From positions 84,287-148,286 of the forward strand of contig JACPTZ010000059.1 of the NCBI GenBank assembly GCA_016192525.1: a DNA stretch of 64,000 bases, in the 5' to 3' direction. Positions 59,232 through 64,000 of the stretch are shown here, in pieces. The notes under the pieces were generated by a model, which saw only the letters and a list, made by a program, of their open reading frames with translations, made no database searches and was not told the DNA's origin. Position 1 is the first letter of the stretch. Each line of letters opens with the position of its first letter. Both the position numbers and the translations under genes were made by a program. This DNA is from Planctomycetota bacterium (GTDB lineage Bacteria; Planctomycetota; MHYJ01; JACPTZ01).

Positions 59232-59876
59232 ATGAACTTCCGTCTCACGCCCGTCGTCCTGGTCCTTCCGATGCTGGTCCTGTCCTCCTGCTTCGCCTCC
59301 CACAAGCCGCCGGAGCCGGACCCGGGGCGGGCGAAGAGGTACGTCGCCGCCGGGATGGTGAAACTCGAGGAGAAGATGCCGCGGGCGGCGCTGGAGGAGT
59401 TCGACGAGGCGGTGAAGTATGATCCCAACTCCTCCGAGGCGCACTATCAGCGCGGGAACGCCCTCGTGGACATGGGGAACCCCTCCGACGCGGTGCCGGC
59501 CTACGGGACGGCGATCTTTCTCGCCCCCTCCTTCGTGAACGCCCTCTTCAACCGCGCGCTCACCTATGCCGCGCTCGGCTCCTACAAGAACGCCGTGCGG
59601 GACTTTCTGGAGGTGATCCGCGTGGCGCCGGACGACCGCGAGACGCACCGCAACCTGGGCGTCCTCTACGACCGGTATTTCGAGGGGGAGAAGGAGAAGG
59701 CGATCGCTGCCTATCGCAAGTACCTCGAACTGGGCGGCCAGGACCCGGACATCCGGACCCGCATCGAGCAACTCGAGTCGGCCGGTCCCCGGGGCGCGCT
59801 CACGCCGGAGCAGATGGAGGCGTTGCGCCGCCAGGTGGAGGAGATGCAGGGAACGCAGGGGCCGCCGAGAAGGTAA
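59232..59876 (+). CDS. TPR-repeat lipoprotein
   Basis: 214 aa from the ATG at 59232 (GGAG 6 bases upstream). Lipoprotein signal ends MLVLSSC. Three or four TPRs: MPRAALEEFDEAVKYDPNSS, SDAVPAYGTAIFLAPSFVNA, YKNAVRDFLEVIRVAPDDRE and EKAIAAYRKYLELGGQDPD. It resembles pilotin-type TPR lipoproteins (PilF-like) that help place the secretin in the outer membrane. Its position just after gspD supports that role. Confidence 0.75.
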   Translation: MNFRLTPVVLVLPMLVLSSCFASHKPPEPDPGRAKRYVAAGMVKLEEKMPRAALEEFDEAVKYDPNSSEAHYQRGNALVDMGNPSDAVPAYGTAIFLAPSFVNALFNRALTYAALGSYKNAVRDFLEVIRVAPDDRETHRNLGVLYDRYFEGEKEKAIAAYRKYLELGGQDPDIRTRIEQLESAGPRGALTPEQMEALRRQVEEMQGTQGPPRR

Positions 59877-59921
59877 GGCGCACGGCGCAGCGATCCATTC
59901 CGGAACCGGCGTTCGTCCGAA

Positions 59922-60081
59922 GGTACGAGGTTGCCGCCCCTGGCGTTGTCATCTTGAGCCCCGTAGCACGTGCTACGGGGCGAAGGATCACCAGCATTGG
60001 AGCGAACTTGACGTATGAGCTGGCGATCCTTCGCGTCCGCCTGCGGCGGACGCTCAGGATGACAATGCGGTAACCTCGTAC
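59922..60081. repeat. palindromic MITE-like repeat, copy 4
   Basis: Left end GGTACGAGGTTGCCGCCCCT then GTTGTCATCTTGAGC; right end GCTCAGGATGACAATGCGGT plus AACCTCGTAC. Left arm hairpin CCCCGTAGCACGTGCTACGGGG, right arm GCGTCCGCCTGCGGCGGACGC. It lies between the TPR gene and the beta-helix gene and fills most of that 374-base gap. Confidence 0.88.
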
Positions 60082-60175
60082 GTTCGAAGAACGTCGAATG
60101 GGAACGGGCTGTTGCCCCACGGGCGACCACCGGTCCGTTTTGCGGAATCGGTCTCTTCTGACCCGAGATTCGCGC

Positions 60176-60204
60176 TTGACGCGCCAAGCCGCGCATGTCA
60201 CACT
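60176..60204 (+). promoter_or_regulatory. candidate promoter of the beta-helix gene
   Basis: TTGACG, 17-base spacer, CACACT (TCACAC at 16 bases is the alternative). Transcription would begin near 60211, giving a leader of about 40 to 55 bases. The -10 is weak. Confidence 0.4.
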
Positions 60205-60250
60205 CCGGGGTCGTCACGCGGGCGTGAGGCCCGCGACCCACCCCATCCTC

Positions 60251-61576
60251 ATGGAGGAACCGGAATGGCAGCCCCCCCCCCCTCTGTGCCTTCATCGTGA
60301 TCTCCGTGACGGTGCGCGCGGGCGCCGCGTCGGTGCGCCTTCGGGCCGTCGCGCTTGGGCTTCCGGCGCCATCTTTGGTTTCGCTCTTGTCGCCCTCTTC
60401 ATCGTTTCATCCCCGTGCTCTGCGCAGCAGACGGATCACCACGTCTGGCGAGGCAGTCCAAGTGCGGGTGCTCCATACTCAACCTGGAATACCGCGTCGC
60501 ACACTGTGGCGCCGGCGGTCGCGGCGGCGCAACCGGGCGAGACGGTCTTCATCGCCGCCGGGACCTACAACAGGGAGCCCGCGATGACCGTGCCGTCGGG
60601 GGTCCACATTCGAGCCGGAACCCTCACTCTGCCGGCCCAGACCTTCACCGACGGCACGTGCGCCACCACGATCATCGGAAGCAACGCGGGACCGATCTTC
60701 ACCTGTCTCGGAGATGCGCAGATTTGCGGAGTCACCCTCACCTCCAACAAGATCCCGGGAGAAGGCGCGGGGGTCCGCGCCAACGCCGGGATCGTGGCCA
60801 TCTCAAACTCCTGCCTGGAACACCTTGAGGCCAGGGATGGAGCGGCCGTTTTCGCCACAGGGACCACCCTTTCGCTGGCGAATACCATGGTCGTTGATTT
60901 CCGGATTCTCGACGCCCACTTCACCGGGAATACCGGCAAGTCTGACGAATTCTCTCGACTGCCGGTTGACGGCATTCTCGCCGTCAACCCGGGCCGCCAG
61001 TCGTCGTTTCCTCACTCGATGGCGGATAACGATCTTGCCGGTCCGGACAAGGCGGGACTTGCGATCGGCCTCTTCGAGGAGTCGCAGGAGGCTGAAACCG
61101 TGGATCTGGCGCGGAATATCATCACCCGGCACACGATCGGCGTCCACTGCAGCCTGGGAGACACCGACTTCGAGGGGAACGAGATCAGGGACATGAGGGA
61201 CACGGGCATTCTGTTTTCGCACGCCACAGGACGTCTCTTCCAGGCGAACCACCTGATCCAGAACCGGGTCTATCAGGTTCAACTCCAGGAAGAATCCGAT
61301 GTGGATATCGTCGAGACCCGATTGGATGGCGGCGGACTGAGTCGATTCGGGATCTCAGTGGACGCCACTTCAGACGCGTTCATCGGCATGAACGACATCT
61401 ATGGCCACACCCGGTTCGGAGTCGAGAAACTCGGGGCAGGTCCGAGTGTCGTCACGCTGCAGGCGATCTTCAACTGGTGGGGTCACCCCTCCGGCGCCAA
61501 CCCGCCGGGATCCGGAGACAAGATATCGGCGAACGTCAACGCCGCGTTCCCGCGTCCAGCCGCGTTTGGGTGGTAG
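60251..61576 (+). CDS. exported right-handed beta-helix protein with poly-C-controlled start
   Basis: 441 aa from the in-frame ATG at 60251, which has no ribosome site. The ATG at 60265 has GGAGG 7 bases upstream but at the present C11 yields only an 11-residue peptide. One C fewer puts it in frame. The protein has a signal segment (ASGAIFGFALVALFIVSSPCSA) and then a parallel beta-helix: VFIAAGTYNREPAMTVPSGV, GAGVRANAGIVAISNS, NIITRHTIGVHCSLGDTDFE and GNEIRDMRDTGILFSHATGR. Such folds bind or cut polysaccharide at the surface. No catalytic triad is evident. Confidence 0.72.
   Translation: MEEPEWQPPPPLCLHRDLRDGARGRRVGAPSGRRAWASGAIFGFALVALFIVSSPCSAQQTDHHVWRGSPSAGAPYSTWNTASHTVAPAVAAAQPGETVFIAAGTYNREPAMTVPSGVHIRAGTLTLPAQTFTDGTCATTIIGSNAGPIFTCLGDAQICGVTLTSNKIPGEGAGVRANAGIVAISNSCLEHLEARDGAAVFATGTTLSLANTMVVDFRILDAHFTGNTGKSDEFSRLPVDGILAVNPGRQSSFPHSMADNDLAGPDKAGLAIGLFEESQEAETVDLARNIITRHTIGVHCSLGDTDFEGNEIRDMRDTGILFSHATGRLFQANHLIQNRVYQVQLQEESDVDIVETRLDGGGLSRFGISVDATSDAFIGMNDIYGHTRFGVEKLGAGPSVVTLQAIFNWWGHPSGANPPGSGDKISANVNAAFPRPAAFGW
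60272..60282 (+). repeat. C11 homopolymer at the beta-helix gene start
   Basis: Eleven consecutive C directly after ATGGCAG. C10 or C13 places the ribosome-site-backed ATG 60265 in frame with the long ORF; C11 does not. Confidence 0.88.
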
Positions 61577-61586
61577 GGGGGCCGTC

Positions 61587-63191
61587 ATGAACCGGTACGT
61601 CGCACTATTCGGTGTGGGAGTTCTTCTTGTCCTCGGCGGTCTCCTGTGGATGTACCACCGGCGATCCGAGGACAGGCTCAAAGGGGATGGGGGGTGGGTT
61701 CGTGACGCCGAAGGCGAGTGGCAACGGGTTGTTCCCCTACCTCCGCCTCTCTCAGATCATCGGAGCTCGGAGAATGAGGCATACTCGCTAGATGCTCTGG
61801 AGGAATTGCACACGAGAGAGTGCGATCGGCTGATACGGGAACAGGCCGCGTGGGCTGAACGGCAGGAGCGCGTCAATCCCGACGATCCTTCACCGATGAG
61901 GGGGACGTCCGAGGAGGTGCGGATCAAGACAGAACGGTACAACCAGTTCGTCGGCCAAATCCGCCAGGCGGCCATGGAGATGAAGGACGATCTGGTGGAA
62001 CGCCTGGTCTCAGAGGCGCAGCGATTGTTCAATCCCCACACGGAATCCTGGTGGATCGACCGACTCGAGGACGAAGGCTCCCGCGCGAAGATGGTCGCCC
62101 GCGGAGTGATCCCGGATTTCTCCGAGGATCCCGCCATTGCCCAGCGGCGCGTGCTCCGCACCCTGACCGCCAGGGAGTGGGTCCAGGCCGTGGGGCCCGT
62201 GCCGTACGTGCGGGACGGGATCGCGATCGACCCGTACGTGGCGGCGGACTACGTGGACTCGGAGGTGGCCAGGATTTCGCCCCGCGGCGTCTTCGGCGAA
62301 GAGGAGACGAAGTATCTGCTCAGTCTGCTTCCGGCCGACAACGAGGATCGGTTCCTCGCGATTGTCAAGATGCTCGGCCAGTCGAGTCACCGCAGCGCCT
62401 GGGACTTCGCCGTGCAGCAGGTGAGCCTCCTGGCTTCTCAACCGCCGCCCGAGCGACCGGATTTCGCGGCCGTGAACCCGCTCAAGGTTTGGTCCGGAAT
62501 CCTCGTCCCCCTCGCCGAGCGTCCGGGGGTCCACGATTCCGGTTCCTGGAACGCGCTCGAACAGGCTTACCGTGCCATGGCCCGACTCGTGTCTGAGGAA
62601 AGAGGTTCGATCGACCCGCGCAGCGACCTCGTGGAGGCCATGCGGATCATCGCACCCAACGAGGCGCGTGGGTTCTTCCGAGACGTGGTGCGGTCCTATG
62701 AGGATAAGTCCGGTGCCACTCCGCCGTGGCGCGTCCGCAAGGCTCTCGAGGGCCTCTCCGGAATGGACCCGGCGGACTACTCGCTCCTCGTAGAAACTGT
62801 GGACTCGTCGAAGTACTTCAGCGATTTCATGGCCAGTCAAGCCATAGACCGACTCTTCGGCACGATCAAGCAAGAGCACCCGAACGACCCTCCTCCATCA
62901 GGCGAAGTGGTGTATGGATCTCCCGAACTGCTTCAGGACCTCGCGAATCAACTGCGGCGTTGGTCCGACGAACACCCCAGCCACAGGATCCGAATCCGGG
63001 CCGGCCGGAGCATTCACAGTTTCATCGACGACAACACGCTGGAGTGGTACGCCGAGGTTCGTCAAAGGGCCCAAAACGCCCGCGATCCCGAAGTGCGCGA
63101 GTGGATGGCGAAGTACCTCAAGACATGGGGGTACAAAGAGGAGCGCCTGCGCCGGATGATGATGGAGCAGCAGGCGGAAGTGCCGAAATAG
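61587..63191 (+). CDS. large membrane-anchored protein of unknown function
   Basis: 534 aa from the ATG at 61587 (GGGGGG run upstream), 10 bases after the beta-helix stop. One N-terminal TM (YVALFGVGVLLVLGGLLWMY), a coiled-coil stretch (LDALEELHTRECDRLIREQAAWAERQE), then an all-helical body. Its latter half has HEAT-like helical hairpins (WRVRKALEGLSGMDPADYSL, DPEVREWMAKYLKTWGYKEE). No catalytic motif is visible. Tandem with the beta-helix gene and ended by a terminator. Confidence 0.68.
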   Translation: MNRYVALFGVGVLLVLGGLLWMYHRRSEDRLKGDGGWVRDAEGEWQRVVPLPPPLSDHRSSENEAYSLDALEELHTRECDRLIREQAAWAERQERVNPDDPSPMRGTSEEVRIKTERYNQFVGQIRQAAMEMKDDLVERLVSEAQRLFNPHTESWWIDRLEDEGSRAKMVARGVIPDFSEDPAIAQRRVLRTLTAREWVQAVGPVPYVRDGIAIDPYVAADYVDSEVARISPRGVFGEEETKYLLSLLPADNEDRFLAIVKMLGQSSHRSAWDFAVQQVSLLASQPPPERPDFAAVNPLKVWSGILVPLAERPGVHDSGSWNALEQAYRAMARLVSEERGSIDPRSDLVEAMRIIAPNEARGFFRDVVRSYEDKSGATPPWRVRKALEGLSGMDPADYSLLVETVDSSKYFSDFMASQAIDRLFGTIKQEHPNDPPPSGEVVYGSPELLQDLANQLRRWSDEHPSHRIRIRAGRSIHSFIDDNTLEWYAEVRQRAQNARDPEVREWMAKYLKTWGYKEERLRRMMMEQQAEVPK

Positions 63192-63210
63192 TCAGCGGCA
63201 AGAAACACCC

Positions 63211-63240
63211 GGGGCCTGCCACCCGCGGCAGGCCCCGTTT
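63211..63240 (+). terminator. rho-independent-type terminator
   Basis: Perfect 10-bp stem GGGGCCTGCC/GGCAGGCCCC with a 6-base loop, followed by GTTT. It lies 20 bases after the 534-aa protein's stop and could serve the convergent gene as well. Confidence 0.7.
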
Positions 63241-63305
63241 CGCTCCTCACGTCCTTCCTCCGGCTTCCGTCCGCGCCGCGCGCGGCCGGGTCCGGGCGCC
63301 ACACC

Positions 63306-64000
63306 CTACTGCGGGCTCTGACCCGGAGGGGTCCCGCTTTGCCCCGGGGCGTCCCCGCTCTGTCCCGGAGCCGAAGTCGTCGAGGAGGTGCTTCCCGCCC
63401 CCGGGTCCGGCGGAGAGTAGAGGCCCGTGCCGAAGCTCGTCGTCGCCGAGGTGGAGGACCAGGTCGGATCGCCTTCGTAGATCTGGCCCGGGTCGCCCGA
63501 GGTGTTCGGCGTGCCGGAGAGGGTGAAGGAGGTCTCGGTGATCTCGCGCCAGGCCAGGGTGCGGTAGCCCACGTCCAGGGGGTTCACATTCGGCAGCCGG
63601 CCGAGCACCGAACTCGAGAAGTTGATGTCCGAGTCGCCGTTTCCGAAGGCGTTCCCCGCCGCGCTCGTGGCGAAGGCGGCCAGGGCCCCGAGGATCTGCG
63701 TCCCCGAGTTCACGTGATCGATCCCGTCCGCGATGAAGAGCCCCTTGAACATCCCGTGCAGGTTTTTCGCCACCGCCGTGCTTCCCTCCTGATGGTGGAC
63801 CAGGATCGAGGGCGGATCGTTGAAGGAGGAGCCGAACTCGGCGTCCGGGCCCCACGTCGGGAAGTCGAGATAGACCACCCGGCCGCCCGGGACCTTCCCG
63901 CCGTTCGCCGTCACCGCCGCGTCGAAGTCCGTCTCCGTCGTGAAGTACGTCCCGCTCGCCAGCGCCAGCGCCTTGAGCGTCCCCGGCGCCACCCCCACGA
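63306..64000 (-). CDS. PilX/DUF7305-like pilus-associated protein (5' end beyond window)
   Basis: At least 230 residues; the frame is open to the right edge and the start lies outside. GLFIADGIDHVNSGTQILGA, ALAAFATSAAGNAFGNGDSD and FSSSVLGRLPNVNPL resemble the C-terminal domain of PilX-type minor pilins in T4P/T2SS-rich genomes. Ahead of it is GGRVVYLDFPTWGPDAEFGS. The tail is Ser/Pro/Gly-rich with three PGQSG repeats. Likely exported. It may be a further pilin of the secretion or pilus system. Confidence 0.5.
   Translation of the reverse strand, partial: VGVAPGTLKALALASGTYFTTETDFDAAVTANGGKVPGGRVVYLDFPTWGPDAEFGSSFNDPPSILVHHQEGSTAVAKNLHGMFKGLFIADGIDHVNSGTQILGALAAFATSAAGNAFGNGDSDINFSSSVLGRLPNVNPLDVGYRTLAWREITETSFTLSGTPNTSGDPGQIYEGDPTWSSTSATTSFGTGLYSPPDPGAGSTSSTTSAPGQSGDAPGQSGTPPGQSPQ

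Noticed and set aside
1-64000. tRNA, rRNA or riboswitch
   Set aside because: No stretch with cloverleaf, rRNA core or known riboswitch conservation was recognised by eye; a covariance-model scan would be decisive.

Overview
This window is a GC-rich bacterial chromosome segment from an organism with a Gram-negative (diderm) envelope. It carries outer-membrane porins, many lipoproteins and a complete type II secretion (T2SS) operon. The zinc-ribbon style of the 35824-37257 protein, the WD40, HEAT and cNMP-FHA proteins and the dense intergenic palindromic repeats would fit a planctomycete or related lineage. That is a style judgement and no rRNA is present to test it.

Layout. (1) 170-2842: HEAT lipoprotein and a zinc phospholipase C/S1-P1-like exported enzyme. 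(2) 3134-10547: a minus-strand phosphate operon, pstS-pstC-pstA-pstB-pstB-phoU-phoB-phoR. Its PstS is circularly permuted and its two PstB ATPases have complementary defects. (3) 10882-14267: two divergent phosphate-porin-like genes. (4) 14536-22680: an uncharacterised plus-strand cluster of SseB, decayed genes, Ycf46-like AAA, DUF1257 (Ycf35), a two-TM protein, DUF2997, a radical SAM protein, a second two-TM protein with a zinc ribbon, a dead-CHAT-SseB fusion and a zinc-ribbon protein. (5) 22884-30599: lipoprotein, alpha-toroid protein, HAD, ComF, S41 protease, a DUF559 cassette between duplicated repeats, and a methyltransferase. (6) 30772-42595: large exported metalloprotease-like protein, C-terminally anchored protein, multi-zinc-ribbon protein, cNMP-FHA, SpoIID, WD40 and VapBC. 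(7) 42685-46363: ECF sigma factor, anti-sigma factor, RseB-like and Spy-like envelope-stress module. (8) 46479-59876: T2SS genes gspE-F-G-H-I-J-K-L-MC-D plus a TPR lipoprotein. (9) 60251-64000: beta-helix protein, unknown membrane-anchored protein, and a partial PilX-like protein at the right edge.

Two themes recur. First, simple-sequence repeats sit at translation or transcription starts: (GTCC)8, C11, C10 and (TTC)5. In two cases (GTCC8 and C11) the best-placed start codon is out of frame at the present repeat number, which suggests phase variation. Second, several families of palindromic repeats have invaded intergenic regions, gene ends and even coding sequence. One 25-nt palindrome is read in frame in two unrelated proteins.

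The strongest single observation is the PstS protein. Its C-terminal half comes before its N-terminal half behind one lipoprotein signal, and all recognisable phosphate-binding motifs are kept.
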